Source: Orychophragmus violaceus
Lineage: Eukaryota > Streptophyta > Magnoliopsida > Brassicales > Brassicaceae
NCBI GenBank assembly: GCA_030180135.1
Contig: CM058234.1
Span: 35,002,766-35,066,765, forward strand
Direction: 5' to 3'
DNA length: 64,000 nt
Under the pieces are notes generated by a model. It saw nothing but the letters and a program-made list of their open reading frames with translations. It ran no database searches and had not been told where the DNA came from. How positions within the stretch are numbered: the first letter of the stretch is position 1; each line of letters begins with the position of its first letter. Positions 1 to 12,202 of the stretch are shown here, in pieces. Made by a program: the position numbers and the translations under genes.

Positions 1-600
1 ATGTTATAGAAGTAAATGTTACTTCTTATAGTCCTACTTATTGGGTATTGGATACCAGCTGTGGTACTCATATTTTGTGAAAATGTGCAGGGTCTGAGCA
101 AAAGTAGGACTATGGAGAAAGGACAAGTGGACCTATGAGTGGGAATGGAGCAAGAGTTGCTGCATTAACCGTAGGAGTATTTCATTTGTTTTTCCTTTTA
201 TGGCATGTTTTGAACTTAAAACTGCTACTATGTACCTGCTATGAGCAGAAAGATTATTTCTATTCCTTGTTTGGATATGGAAGGATATCAGTTTTCAAGT
301 TAAGAATAAGTGTTATTCATTTGATTACAGTGATATATTTTATAGTAGCAATCCATTAGAGAATGGACTTTATGTTCTAAACCAGAATGTGCCTAACTAT
401 AACATTAATACCAAGAGATTCAAGTCAAATGATACGAGTCAAACTTTTCTCTAGCATTGTCGTTTTGGGCTACATAAATGAGAAATAGATTCAGAAGCTC
501 CACAGTGATGGGCTTTTGGGCTCATCTGATTGAAAATCATAATGAGTAAAGTGGATCTTGTTTATTAAGTAAAACGACAAAGGCTCCTTTCAACAGAGGT

Positions 601-648
601 AGTGTCGATCGACACAAACGGTGCATCGGTCGATACAGGTTGCGAACG
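601..648. repeat. Paired TGTCGATCGACA-type palindrome inserted in the integrase remnant
   Basis: Compared with the intact polyprotein of element D, about 45-48 extra bases lie between the codons for APFN and NERA. The insert contains GTGTCGATCGACAC followed by a second, degenerate copy (GCATCGGTCGATAC). The same paired unit occurs in the LTRs of elements B, C and E and in the leaders of B and C. Confidence 0.65.
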
Positions 649-1459
649 ATCAAAATGAAAGGGCCCGGAGCTTATTGGGCTTTATACATACGGATGTATA
701 TGGACCGATGAGCACTAGTGCTAGAAGAAAATTTCAGTACTTCATTACCTTTACTGATATTTTCAGAAGGTACGGTCATGCCTTATTTATAAGGCATAAG
801 TCAGAATCTTTGAAAAGTTCAAAGAGTTCCAAAATGAAGTACATAATCAATTTGGCAAAGGTATTAAACCTCTACGATGAGATCATGGAGGTGAATACTT
901 AAATCAAGAATTTAGTGATCATCTGATAGATTGTGAAAGTGTTTCACAATTCACTCCTCCTGTATCGGACTTTATTAGATATGGTTCGATCAATGATGAG
1001 TCACTTAGATCTTCCATTATCTTTCTAAGAATGCGCTCTAGAAATGTCTGAGTTTACTTTAAATAGAGTTCCATCAAAATCAGTTACAGAGATACCACAT
1101 GAGATGTGGAATGTAAATGTTTCTGATTTATCCATCATGAAGATTTGGAGTTGCGAGACTTATATAAAACGTTTAATCTCTGATAAGCTCACACCCAAAT
1201 CTGATAAGTGCTACTTCATTGGTTGTCCTAACAAAACCAGGGCATGTTACTTTTACAACCAGTTCGAGAACAAATTGTTTGTTGCTCGGAACTATGTTTT
1301 CTTGAGAAAGACTTTCTTTCCAAGAAGAACAGTGGGAGTAAAAGTACAACTCGAAGAAATTCGAAAATCACAGGAGACTGCTCAACCTGATGAGGAAGAG
1401 CAGCAGTTGGATCTACAAAGAGTTGTAGAACCTGCACATGTGGTGCCTAGAGTTTATAA

Positions 1460-1675
1460 AGGATCTGGTGAATGTATATTCGATATACATTTAAATGGCG
1501 AGTTTCTGAAGAAGTGTCGATCGACACAAAAGTTGCATCGATCGACATAGATCGCGAACCAAATATTGATTTTGGTTTATGACTTAATTAACTACGGTTT
1601 AAATCTTGGTTAATTAGGTCGTGGTAAAAGTATACATATGAGATATGTGTGCGCGACTTTTACAGAAAACTGAAG
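1460..1675 (+). repeat. LTR-like segment embedded in pol of element E
   Basis: This stretch interrupts the pol remnant. It resembles part of this element's own LTR (about 3745-3920): a palindrome pair at 1514-1550, a TTAATTA-rich segment, a GTGGT(A/T)(A/T)AAGT segment and a sequence like the promoter-proximal ATATATAAGATATATG. Pol homology resumes after it at about 1678. It is probably a fragment of a related LTR inserted or gene-converted into pol. Confidence 0.55.
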
Positions 1676-2713
1676 CTCGCAGATCCGAAAGGATCCGTCA
1701 CGAACCCGAGAAATATGGATTTCTCGTAACCAATTGCCGTGATCTACTGATCATTGAAAGTGACGGGCCTGCGAATTTTGAAGAAGCAATGATGGGCCTT
1801 GACTCCGAAAGTGGCTGAAAGCCGCTGAATCCGAAATGGGATCCATGTCACAGAACCAAGTATGACTTGGGCTGATTTACCCGATGGTGTAGAAACCATT
1901 GTGAGTAAATGGATTTTCAAGAAGAAAAGTTGACATGGATGGTTATATTCAGATGTACAAAGCAAGGTTGGTGGCAAAATGTTTCAAGTAAATTCATGGT
2001 ATCAACTGTGAAGAAACATAATCCCAATCACCGTGCTTATGTCCATTCGGATTCTCCTAGCAACCGCCACTCATAATGGTTATGAGATCTGGCAAATGGA
2101 TGTGAAAACAGTTTTCCTTAATGGAATTCTGGAAAAAGGATGTGTACATGACACGACCTGAAGTTTTTCATTGATCCTAATGAAGCTAGGAAGATATGCA
2201 AGCTTCATCAAACCATTTATGGATTGAAGCAAGCATCTCGGAGTTGGAATCTTCGTTTTAATGAAGCAGTCAAAAGGTTTGACTTCGTCAGGAACGAAGA
2301 GAAACCATATGTTTACAAGAGACTAGTGGGAGCGCAGTTGCATTTCTAGTATTGTATGTTGATAACATACTACTTCTCGGAAATGAAGTTCCATTGTTTC
2401 AGTCTGTTAAGACTTGATTCGAAAGTTGTTTTTCAATAAAATTATGGGAGAAACAGTATACATTCTTGGAATAAGAATCTATAGAGATAGATTGGATAAG
2501 CTTATTGGATTGTGTCAAGATACTTATAGTGATAAGGCCTTGCATATGTCCAATATGCAGGATTCCAAGAAGGGCTTCGTGCAAATGACTCTTGGTATTA
2601 CTCTTAGCAAGACGCAGTGTCTTTCGACACACGCTGAGCAAGGGCGAATGAGGGTCAGGCTACTGCTAAAGGCATTAGATGTCTTAAGATGTGATCTTAA
2701 TTTTAGTGGGATT

Positions 2714-3519
2714 CATTGTTATTAATTTTAGTTATGATATGATGTTCGTATAAACATAATTTGATTATGTTATTGAAATCTGACATCTGTATTATTTAAT
2801 AATGGTTATTAAATAATAGTCCCAAAGTAATTAATGACATTTTATAGGTCATCAAGTATGTGACTTGATCATGAAACCCTATAGATAATAAATGACATAA
2901 ATAATGTTGGTCCCTGGTCGAGGTTGTTAAAGTGGGACATTAACAACCGCGTGAGACTAGTATGTGAGGTGACTGATGACTAAGTTTCATGGAGTCATTA
3001 ATAAGAGTATTAAAGTCAATCACATAGAAATGTGTTGGAGAACACAGGATCGGACATGACCCACTGATGAGAACTCTACGGGATAGTTATATAAGTGTCA
3101 TGAGAGTTTTCATTACGACTATAGAGTATAGTCCTTAGACCTGAGTTCATCATGTTTTCATACATGTGAATTGGTCCGCTTTAACCTTGTCAAACGTCAG
3201 CCGTAACTGGTGACTATAAAGGCATTGATTGGGCGTATCATGAAGCGTGTGAAGAGACAGGGATGGAACAAGATGGGATTTGTCCCTCCTATATAACAGG
3301 AGATAAATATCTCAGGGCCCATCGAAGATTTGATACTGAGAAATGTGTGGCCACACTCAAACGAGGTGATTGTCAGTCGTTTGTCTTGTCAGTATAAATC
3401 GGAGTTCGATGAACATGATCTTGGCTAAATAAGGGTGACACAGATCTTGCCTTATGCCAAATCGAGATATAGTGACGAAGGGATTGAAGGAATAGATGAT
3501 TCCAGTACAAGTGGGAGAT
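2714..3519 (+). other. Conserved 3' noncoding module of element E, with hairpins and PPT
   Basis: About 800 bp between the pol end and the 3' LTR have no coding capacity, yet align by eye with the same region of elements A, B, C and D. It contains an imperfect hairpin (arms 3065-3077 and 3103-3115) and a second short hairpin GACTATA-GAG-TATAGTC just after it. It ends in the PPT before 3520. Confidence 0.7.
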
Positions 3520-4200
3520 TGTTGGGAATGTCCTGAAATCTATTGTACTTACTCCAAGTGAAAGTCGTATTGTCGAGATGAGACAATCATATGACACTAG
3601 GTAGTCATAATGCTTTGCTAGAAGCCACTTATGATCAATGAGTTGAGAACTCATTGCTAGTGTTATATGATCCTACAGGGTCACACACCTAAGCAAACTG
3701 GGCGTTAAAGACGAGGTTGATCATTAATGTAATGATCCAGTGAATGCATATTTGATATGCATTCGATATCAATATTCTGGGGCAGTGTCGATCGATGCAG
3801 ATAGTGCATTGATCGATGCAACTCGCGGATTAATCAGATTAATTCGGTTTAATCGTTGGTTAATTCCGTTATGGTTTAAGTCGACATATATAAGATATAT
3901 GGTCGACCTAAACTGATTTCTAACCTAATTCATAGCCACCAGAACATGAAAAGGAACCTCTCAAGAGATTAGATCTCTATAGGCACTAGCATCCCTCCTG
4001 TTCAGTTTGTGTGCGTGTGGATACCAGTAGAGGCGCAGCATTTGAGGCGCTCTAGATCTCGATTATCTGCAAATCTTCCGCTGCTAATCACCAGGTAATT
4101 CTGAGATCCCAATGATTCAATTACATGAACCCTAGATCCTAGGCTTGAAATTCAGACCAGGATTGCCTAATTGGATTAGGATCTGCTAGAAATTCCTTCA
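3520..4200 (+). repeat. 3' LTR of element E (681 bp)
   Basis: It begins TGTTGGGAATGTCC after the PPT and ends GAAATTCCTTCA. Start and end align with the 701-bp LTRs of element B. It contains the paired palindrome (3785-3820) and a TATA-like ATATATAAGATATATG near 3886. Confidence 0.85.
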
Positions 4201-5320
4201 GATCGAATACGAACATGTATGATGAGTTTTTTGGCAAAAAGAACAAGAAACTTACAATATCAGAGATTGTAGTTGATTACGAGGTAAGCATACTTTTCCT
4301 AAGAGTGATTTTTTGAAAAATCTGAAATCAATTGATTTATTGATATGTCAATGTGTTGTAATTATGTAAGCATGGAAAATGCATTACATGTGCCACCTAG
4401 ATTCAATTGATTTGAGTCAAAGTTGGTACTATGATGCATGTATTGTATGCAACAAGAAGGTGTACGATGCAAGTAATGATGATGATGATGATGGAAAACA
4501 AGTTGAGTTTGATTGTACCACATGTAAAGAAATGGTGACAAACGTGAATGCAAGGTATAATACAAACATAACATTTTTAATTGATATATATATATATATA
4601 TATATATCTATATCTATATTGACTATTAACATCAATTTTTCTCGAATCGAATTGTGTAGGTACTTTGTTCTTCTTCGAGTTAAGGACAATTCTGAATCAG
4701 AAACTAAGTTTCTGATGTTTGATCCACCCGTTGAAAAACTTCTCCATCTCATTGTAAATATTGCGGTTAAAGAATTTAATGAGGTATATTTTTACATATT
4801 TTGTTTTAGATCTTATGTATCGGTTTGGTTATATATGTTTAGATAATCATTTGTTATTTTTAAATAATGATTGTAGTCCGAAGATTCAGGAACTTTACCT
4901 CAATGCCTTACCGATTTAATCGGTAGAAATGTTTTATTCAAAATCACAATTTCTCAAGACAACATAAAGAATAAGAACCAACCATTTGTTGTGACACATG
5001 CTTGGGCTGATCAAGAAATTGTCCGAAACTGATCAGGTATTAATTTGACTAATTGTTTATTTTATTTGATCTAATCGATAATTGTTTTCATGTTATCTTT
5101 TGTGATTTTATCTTACTCAGTTGCTCGCGAACTCAACTGACAATTCTGGATCTCATCCCCTTATGCTGACTAACTCATCTGAGAGTTCAGATCCTTCACT
5201 TTGTAACTCGATTACCCCGGTGTCCAAGAAAAGAGATGTTGTAATCAAAAAAGAAGATGACAAGTCTTCCACAACAAAAAAAAATCGAGAGTGATTTTTG
5301 ACGAGGAGGATAGTGAATGA
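4201..5320 (+). pseudogene. RPA70-like C-terminal domain gene remnant (RPA gene 1)
   Basis: Exon-like blocks with GT..AG borders encode the C-terminal OB fold of a replication protein A large-subunit-like protein. Supportable blocks are about 4216-4291 (KKLTISEIVVDYE), 4371-4554, 4660-4783 and 4877-5035, with a tail exon to about 5320. Block 4371-4554 carries the zinc-ribbon cysteines (DACIVC and DCTTC), the hallmark of this family (Rep_fac-A_C), which binds single-stranded DNA. An in-frame TGA at 5030-5032, just before a possible donor, and an A-run frameshift near 5284 break the tail. Upstream exons are separated by element E. Family assignment is by motif; plants have many such genes, some linked to Helitrons. 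Confidence 0.7.
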
Positions 5321-6213
5321 TTATCTTGCCTTTGCATTTACATGCAATCTTTCTTCTCATTTGTTTTTTTTTTTGGTTTTTTTGTTGTTCTTCTTTCAGA
5401 ATTTTTATGATGATCACTTGAATTTCTTGAGTTTATTATTTGTTGGTTTTTTTTAATAAAGACCATATTCTAGTATTGGTATTATTTTAATATGATTTTG
5501 ATTACATGTTTTGTTATATCTTTTACTGAATTCGTGTATTTTTAATTGGTTTTGCTTGATTGTTTTATTTGTGTATCCATTTTATGATTCGATATAATAT
5601 TTCCAAATATATTCATAGAGTACGAAAGTTAAACTAAACAAAGAGAAGCGAGACAAAATATTAAGTCATTATAAGAAGGGTCATAAACACTCAAATCCAT
5701 TGCCTCGCCCACTGGTCAATATCTCACCGCATCCTTCTGAGCTGACAACAATTGCAAAATCTGGAAACCGTAAAATATATGGATTATAATACTGTTATAA
5801 TTTATAATTATTATTAGCATATATTAAATTATATACGTAAATATAAAAGTATTCATAGTTATCTACCTAAGTATAAATGTATTTTTTATCTTTTGAATTA
5901 AACGAAATTGTTTTCATCAGTTAAATATCCCGGATCACAACTATTAGATACGGTATTTATACATAACAAAACTGTTGAAGATCTTTTGTAAATATCACAT
6001 TTAATAAATTTAAATAAGTAATATGTACATTAGTATTTTGTCACTTTCCAATTTATTACGTAATTTCTATATGGCAATTTTGTCGAAAACCCTATTCTCC
6101 ACTATAATCCTTTATATATACAATTTTAGGATATCCTAATGACCATTTCATCAGCCCCAAAAGAATTTTAAAAAAACTATTGCTTCTCGATTTGTGAGAT
6201 AGATATCTTCTTA
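5321..6213. other. AT-rich intergenic stretch between two RPA-like genes
   Basis: Mostly AT-rich. A short exon-like frame near 5618-5765 (basic, containing KLNKEKRDK) could be a leftover exon but is unassigned. A TATA-like TATATATACAAT lies near 6112, about 100 bp before the ATG of RPA gene 2, and is a plausible promoter of that gene. Nothing else is seen. Confidence 0.4.
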
Positions 6214-6223
6214 ATGGCGAATT
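6214..6223 (+). pseudogene. First codons of RPA gene 2, cut off by element C
   Basis: ATGGCGAATT carries the start and first codons of an OB-fold gene. The reading continues without loss at 35285, after element C and one TSD copy are ignored. The piece is too short to identify alone; continuity across the 29-kb insertion makes the case. Confidence 0.7.
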
Positions 6224-6899
6224 TGTTGGAATCCCTAGGATTTGGGGTTTATTTAATTGAAAATAAGAACTGACCTCGTGGTTACCTGGAGATTGGCAGC
6301 GGAATGAAGATCAGGTAATCGAGATCAAGAGCGCCTCAGATGCTGCGCCTCTACTGCTGTCCACACGCACCCAAACTGGAATCCGCCGGGATGCTAGTGC
6401 CGGTGATCGGATCTCCTGGGATGCTATGAGTTTCTTTGTCTCTGCTTTCTCTCTGAAAAGCGACACTGACGGCTAGGGTCCAGGTCGATCATATAAGACT
6501 TTATATATATCGACCTGAGATGACAGAAAACGACCGTCGGATCAAACCCAACTCGTTTAAGTCATTAACTCGAAACGTCAGTCTCGAGGCCCAATATGCA
6601 TCGATCGACACACTTACTGTGTCGATCGACACACCTCTTCAAAACTCAATTCAATGTGTATCCAATACACATTGATCATATCATACGCCAATGATCAATC
6701 CCATACAAAGTTTATCCAGCTTGCTTAGGTGTGTGACCCTGTAGGTTCACACGATACTAGAAATGAGTTACAACTCATTTGTCATAAGCGGTTTCTAGCA
6801 AAACATTACGACTACTCAGTATCACATGAATTGTCCGATCTCGACAATACAACTATCTTTAGGGTTAGTACAATATGACTTCAGGACATAATCCCAACA
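6224..6899 (-). repeat. 3' LTR of element C (676 bp)
   Basis: It reads TGTTGGAATCCC to ATCCCAACA on the plus strand. The PPT complement ATCTCCCACTTGTACT follows at 6900-6915. It contains the paired palindrome at 6599-6634 and, on the minus strand, a TATA-like TATATATAAAG near 6495. Confidence 0.92.
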
Positions 6900-7709
6900 A
6901 TCTCCCACTTGTACTGGAATCATCTATTCCCATAATCCCTTTGTCACTATATCTCGATATGGCATAAGGCAAGAGACTGTGTCATCCTTATTGTAGCCAA
7001 TATCATGTTCATCGAACTCCTGATTTACACTGATAAAACAAACGACTGACAATCACCTCGTTTGAGCACGGCCATGCATTTTCTCAGTATCAAATGTTCG
7101 ATGGGCCCTGAGATATTTATCTCCTGTTATATAGGAGGGACAAATCCCTTCTTGTTCCATCCCTGTTTCTACACACACTTCATGATACCCCTAAGCAATG
7201 CCGTTATAGCCGCCAGTTACGGAACGACGTTTGACAAGGTCAAAGCGCATTAATCCACATGCTAGAAAGCATGATGAACTCAGGTCTAAGGACTATACTC
7301 TATAGTCGTAATGAGAACCTCTCATGACACTGATATAACTATCCTGTAGAGTTCTCATTAGCGGGTCATGTCCGATCATATGTTCACCAACATATATCTA
7401 TGTGATTGACGTTGATACTCACATCAATGACTCCATGAAACTTAGTCATACGTCACCTCACATACCAGTCTTAACGGTTGTTAGTGTCCCACTTCAACAA
7501 CCTACGACCAGGGACAAATATAATTTTATGTCATCTCTCACTTATAGGGTTTCATGATCAAGTCCTCAACTTGATGACCTATAAAATGAACATAAAATAC
7601 TTGGGACCATTATTCAATTATCCAATAATCAATAATGCTGATGTCAGTTTTTTCATAAACATGACCATATCATGTCTATCTGAACATCATAACTAACATA
7701 ACTCCCACT
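6900..7709 (-). other. 3' noncoding module of element C
   Basis: A region without coding capacity between the broken pol and the 3' LTR, conserved with A, B, D and E. It holds a perfect 10-bp hairpin stem (7309-7318 with 7351-7360) next to the GACTATA-CTC-TATAGTC hairpin. Purine tracts (minus strand AGTGGGAG) bound it at the PPT (6900-6915) and at 7700-7709. Confidence 0.7.
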
Positions 7710-10080
7710 AGAATCAAGACCACGTCTTCAGATATCTAGTACCTACAGCAACAATACGAAACTCATGCCTAGGTTGTGAGAGATGTTTCGGTGTTCTTGC
7801 TTGGAACCATTCCAACAAACCACACCGCTATTCTTTAATAAGCATTATTCTATGGTCCACTGCTTGGAGACCTTTCCAACAGATAGCGCCGCTACACAGA
7901 CAAAGAGACATAACCAGGTGGGAACCGGGAATCATCTTTGTCCGTTTAACTACTCATAACAGATTCGTCATTTTCTCAGTTGAGCAAGAACTATCCTTAG
8001 TGTTTCACAAACACTTGGGGATATTCCTTACAACTGTCCAGTGACTTTTACCGGAACAAATTTGGTATCTTTTCGTCATGCTTTATGCGTCAGCTGCATC
8101 TAGACGAGTGCAAAATATGGCATTCATGATGGATTCTATTGCATAAGCAAAAGGAATCACACTCATAGATACTAGCTCAGCCAATTTCCAAGACACTTCA
8201 TCTTGCTAAGATCGATACTAGCTCAGCCAGTGTCAAAGACACTCCATCTTGCTAAGATTATTGCCATAAGACCTTTGGTGTGAAGCCATTATTGGAATCA
8301 AGCACATTTGAACTGTCCAATACCTTATCAACATAAGGATTCTGACACGATCCAATCAACCTTTCCAATCCATTTCAATGGATCCTTATTCCAAGAACTT
8401 TCGCGGCTTCTCCCATGTCCATCGTTGAATTTGACTTCCGACCCAAATCTTGACAAGACTTTAGCGTCGGAACGTCGTTTATGAGATTAAGTATGTTGCA
8501 ACTACGCTCCCACTAGTCTACTTGTAAACGCACGGTTCCTATTCGTTCCTGATCAAGTCAAAACTTTTGACCGTTTTAACAGAACGTAGATTCCAACTCC
8601 AAGATGTTGCTTCAATCCAGAAATGGATCGGTAAGCTAACATGCATTAGCAAATTTTCGGAGTTGGGGCTCACCTTCGCTTCTTTGAATTTCGCAGGCTC
8701 GTCACCTTTCAATGATCAACAGATCACGGCAATCGGTCATGAGGAATCACCCTCGGGTTAGTGACGGATCCATTAGGATCTAGCGAACTTCAGGCTCCAC
8801 AGGTGTAGGTCCTACAGCACTTTGCAGATCCAACCGCTGCTCTCCCTCAACAGGTTGAGCAGCCTCCTGTGTTTCTCTAATTTCTTCGAGCTGTACTTCC
8901 ACTCCCACTGTTCTTCTTGGAAAGAAACTTTCTATCTAGAAAAACAGAGTTCCGAACAACAAAACTTTGTTCTCGGATTGGTTGCAAAAGTAATAAGCCT
9001 CGGTTTCCTTAGGACAACCGGCGAAGCAGCCCTTATCAGATTTGGGTTCAAGTTTGTTTGTTGACAACTGTCTTACACAAACCTTGCAATCCCAATTAAT
9101 CAGAAAAACATACTTGGAAATCACCCAGTCCACATCCAATGTGGTGTCTTTCAACTGATTCTGATAGAAAACTAATTTGCGTAGACATATTCATTTTAGA
9201 GCGTATTTTAAAAGGACGATGGAAGATTCCTGTGACTCATCATTAATCGGAGCATATCTAATAAGGTCCGATTCGTTCTCTCAGAAACACTAATTAGGCT
9301 TTCAGGAGAAAAGAGCTGTGATATGACTTCACACTCACTTAGATGATCACCCAATTCTTGACTCAAGTATTTTTCCTCTGCGATCTAATCGAGGACCTCA
9401 ATACTTCTGTCAAATCGGTTCTATACTTCATTTTGGAACTCCTCAAAGGATTCCTACTCGTGTCTCATCAAAAGAACACAGCCATACTTACTGATGCCAT
9501 CAATAAGTTAATGAAGTACTGAAGATTTCCTTTGGCATTAATGCTCATCGGGCCACATACATCAGTACGTGTAATGCCCAATAAGCCTCTGGCCCTTTTC
9601 TTTAGCTCTGCTAAAGAAGCCTTAGTCATTTGGCCCAGCAAGCAGAATTCATGTCTCAGATGATTTATAATCAAATGAGCCTAAAGCCCATAACAATGGA
9701 ACTTCTGAATTCGCTTCACTCTATGTGGTCAAAACGACTATGCTAAGGAAAAATCGAGTTCAAGTCATCAGACTTAAACCGTTTGGTATTTATGTTATAT
9801 GTACAAGCGTACATTGGTTTAAGATATAAAACCCATTATCAAAAGGGGTGCTACCATATAATATTAAGATCAAAAGAGCAAAACTTGTCTTTTATCAGAA
9901 TGACAAACATCCAAATTCTTACAAGAAAATGAAAAACATCTCTGCTTAAAGCAGGTACATAGCAGCAATTACTTAATTCAAAAACCAAGATTGAAAGGCT
10001 CCTACAAGTGGAGAATCTCCTACGGGTCTATGGCAGCAACCATTGCTCCATACCAGACTCGCAGTTCCACTTGTCCTTTC
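7710..10080 (-). pseudogene. Decayed pol remnant of element C with RT deletion
   Basis: Minus-strand fragments of integrase (for example RTDVCGPMS near 9560, integrase C-terminal pieces near 8936-9154) and of RT/RNase H can be followed, but no frame is open. Near 8625-8665, sequence corresponding to about residues 815-960 of the intact element D polyprotein is missing. The same junction occurs in elements A and B. The region 7780-7900 also carries a rearrangement shared with B. Confidence 0.8.
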
Positions 10081-10089
10081 TTCAACGTT

Positions 10090-11004
10090 CTACTGTTGCT
10101 TAGGCCCTGCATATTTCCAAAATATCAGTACCACAACTAGTATCCAATACATACGTAGAACTTGAATTAATAACACAATACCTGAAAAAGAAGTACCATA
10201 CATCTCCTTCATCTCTTGTGAATCTTCCAAGAATTTTATGCAATCTCTCTTCCAATGCCCTAACTCATCACAGTAGAAGCACTTTCTAACACCAGATGGG
10301 CCGGACTTGGGATTATATGATGACACAGGCTTGTCCTGATTCCAAATCTGGACGGCCCTGCCTCTACCCTTGTCAACACAAGATTTCTCAAATCTTTTAC
10401 CCTTTATGATGTCTTGCTCTGCTGTCTTGATCATCCCATGCAGCTCAGTCAACGTCTTCGTCAAGTTGTTCTTGATATAGCTTTTGATAAACTTATCATA
10501 ACTAGACGGCAGTGAGTGCAGAATGATATCAGTGGCCAACTCTAAGCTGACAGGACATTCCAGTTTCCCCAGGTTATCAATGTAACCCATCATTTTAATG
10601 ACATGAGGACTCACTGGAGCATCCTCTGGTAGCTTGCACTCAGTGAGAGACTTCACCATCTGGAATCTCTCAACCCGTGCCAGATCCTGAAACTTCAGCT
10701 TCAGGCTGGTGATCATCTCTATTGGCGACTCCATGTTCTCGTATTGACTCTTTAAGTCCGATTCCATGGTAGCCAACATCAGACCACACACATCTACCAC
10801 ATCAATATAATGCTTGTTCCAAGCATCATATACTGCATTCGAGCGATTGGTCCCAAGCCTTTCTGGAAGAGCTTTCTCAAGGACATAGTCCTTGCTCTCC
10901 TGCTTGAGGATTAATCTCAAATTGCGATACCAATCCAGGAAATTTGATCCATTTAACTTGTCCTTCTCAAGGACAGATCGTAACGAGAAAGTAGTTTTAG
11001 ACAT
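10090..11004 (-). CDS. Gag protein of element C (304 aa)
   Basis: An open frame without stops starts MSKTTFSLRSVLEKDKLNGS and aligns throughout with the gag part of element D. The N-terminal two thirds form the plant Copia gag (UBN2-like) domain. A CCHC zinc knuckle, CFYCDELGHWKRDC, lies at about residues 249-262. The frame runs past the normal gag/protease border in a shifted frame (YWILVVVLIF replaces the protease DTG segment), so pol is not reachable. Gag would form the particle that packages element RNA. The frame is preserved although the neighbouring pol is rubble. Confidence 0.85.
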   Translation of the reverse strand: MSKTTFSLRSVLEKDKLNGSNFLDWYRNLRLILKQESKDYVLEKALPERLGTNRSNAVYDAWNKHYIDVVDVCGLMLATMESDLKSQYENMESPIEMITSLKLKFQDLARVERFQMVKSLTECKLPEDAPVSPHVIKMMGYIDNLGKLECPVSLELATDIILHSLPSSYDKFIKSYIKNNLTKTLTELHGMIKTAEQDIIKGKRFEKSCVDKGRGRAVQIWNQDKPVSSYNPKSGPSGVRKCFYCDELGHWKRDCIKFLEDSQEMKEMYGTSFSGIVLLIQVLRMYWILVVVLIFWKYAGPKQQ

Positions 11005-12202
11005 AGGCTGAAATTTTAATAAAGAAAATTTTAGTTATGAGGTTCAGGAAATGAGAAGTCTTATCTAATAAGAAAACTCGCATTATATTCAAACAATGTT
11101 TCCTCTATGAATATAATGATCCAAGACCCATACTTCACCAAAATCTGAGTGGACGACTCGCCATCACCCAAACTTCAGTTATCTAGGTAAGCAAATCACT
11201 GCTAATTGTATCCAGTACAACTCTTGGTCGCAGATAAGACAATCCCTGTCTCATCCACTCTGACGTCTCTGGGCCCAGAACTTCTGATAGCCCAGTCAGG
11301 TAAACCAATCTTTTCAGTCTCGTGATCATTGACAGTCGCACTGCAAGTCTATCTATGATCACCTGTCTTACTCATGTAATTGTGGATACCAAGGACTCCA
11401 AGACTATCCAACAACGAAACGAGTCTTGACAGTAGACAAGATCGGGCAAGACATCAAGATCACTTGATATTTAGTTGAGGAAACGGAACTCTAAAAGGTT
11501 AGTAAATCAATCTCTTAGGTCATGTAATTATTGATGTCAAGCACTGCAAGACCATCAACACTACTACCTGCCTTACTCATGTAATTGTGGACACCAAGCT
11601 CTTGGCAAGAGTATCACAACAACGAAATGAGTCTTGACAGTTGACCATATTGAATACTAATCTTTGATCTAATACACATCCAATGTGCATTTGATAGGTT
11701 TAGAACACGTTTAACTTTAATTTTAATTAAGTTTTAATTATTCTTATTTAAGAGGGTTAGGTCATTTGGTTCGGTTTTTCAATCATCTGGTTCAAAACCA
11801 AACGATTACGGTTCGCATCGTCACCATGTGCATCGACTGACACACTTGGTCGACTCTTGATATGCAACCTTTACCAACCCTATAACCGGTCTTAGACCAA
11901 TTGCGATAACCGGTCCAATCTAATTGAACCGACTTATCCAATCAAACTGATCTTAACCAATCAAATCGGTTTATACCAATTGAGATAACTAATTCAATCC
12001 AATTGAATCAATTCATCCAATTCAAAACGATCTGATCTACTTTTAACCAAGCATGATAACCAGTTCAATCCAATTGAACTGATTAACCAATCGCAAGGCC
12101 TGTGTCGACCGACACTAAACCTGTGTCGATCGATATAGTAAGGTATGAGGGAATTTTAATCGAATTTAACAGACATAACCATGCGAGATAACCGGTTCAA
12201 TC
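11005..12202 (-). other. 5' leader of element C, part 1
   Basis: Noncoding leader on the minus strand. It has two related modules: one with hairpin arms 11323-11332 and 11352-11361 around a GACTTGCAGTGC-type loop, and a degenerate second one near 11521-11565. Next come AT-rich sequence and CCAATTGAA/GGTTCAATTGG-type repeats. Palindrome motifs lie near 11820-11845 and 12100-12140. It is interrupted by element B after the TSD caatc (12198-12202). Confidence 0.65.

Larger units (their letters stand above)
1..2713 (+). pseudogene. Decayed Copia pol remnant of element E
   Basis: Short frames match a Copia polyprotein in order: a protease-like DTSCGTH near 50-80, integrase core fragments near 660-800 (TDVYGPMS), the integrase C-terminal region at 1044-1450, reverse transcriptase pieces near 2090-2380 (KQASRSWN near 2230, YVD near 2350), and a fragment near 2455-2600 resembling the segment after RT. 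Stops and frameshifts separate every block, so no enzyme can be made. Unlike elements A, B and C, this copy keeps the extent of the RT core. Two foreign insertions interrupt it: a paired palindrome near 601-648 and an LTR-like segment near 1460-1675. Confidence 0.85.
1..4200 (+). mobile_element. Copia LTR retrotransposon E, 5' part outside window, defective
   Basis: The element enters the window inside its protease region and ends with a 3' LTR (3520-4200). Translated fragments follow the Copia order protease, integrase, reverse transcriptase, RNase H, but stops and frameshifts break all of them. A purine tract (AAGTGGGAGA, about 3509-3518) sits directly before the LTR, as expected of a PPT. 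The right end abuts exon-like sequence of an RPA gene, so the element appears to have inserted into that gene. The 5' LTR and first TSD lie outside the window, so neither age nor TSD can be determined. Confidence 0.9.

Noticed and set aside
4362..4752. Minus-strand frames of 70 and 107 aa, one with a His run
   Set aside because: Shadows of the RPA zinc-ribbon exons; the His run is the complement of the GAT repeat coding Asp.
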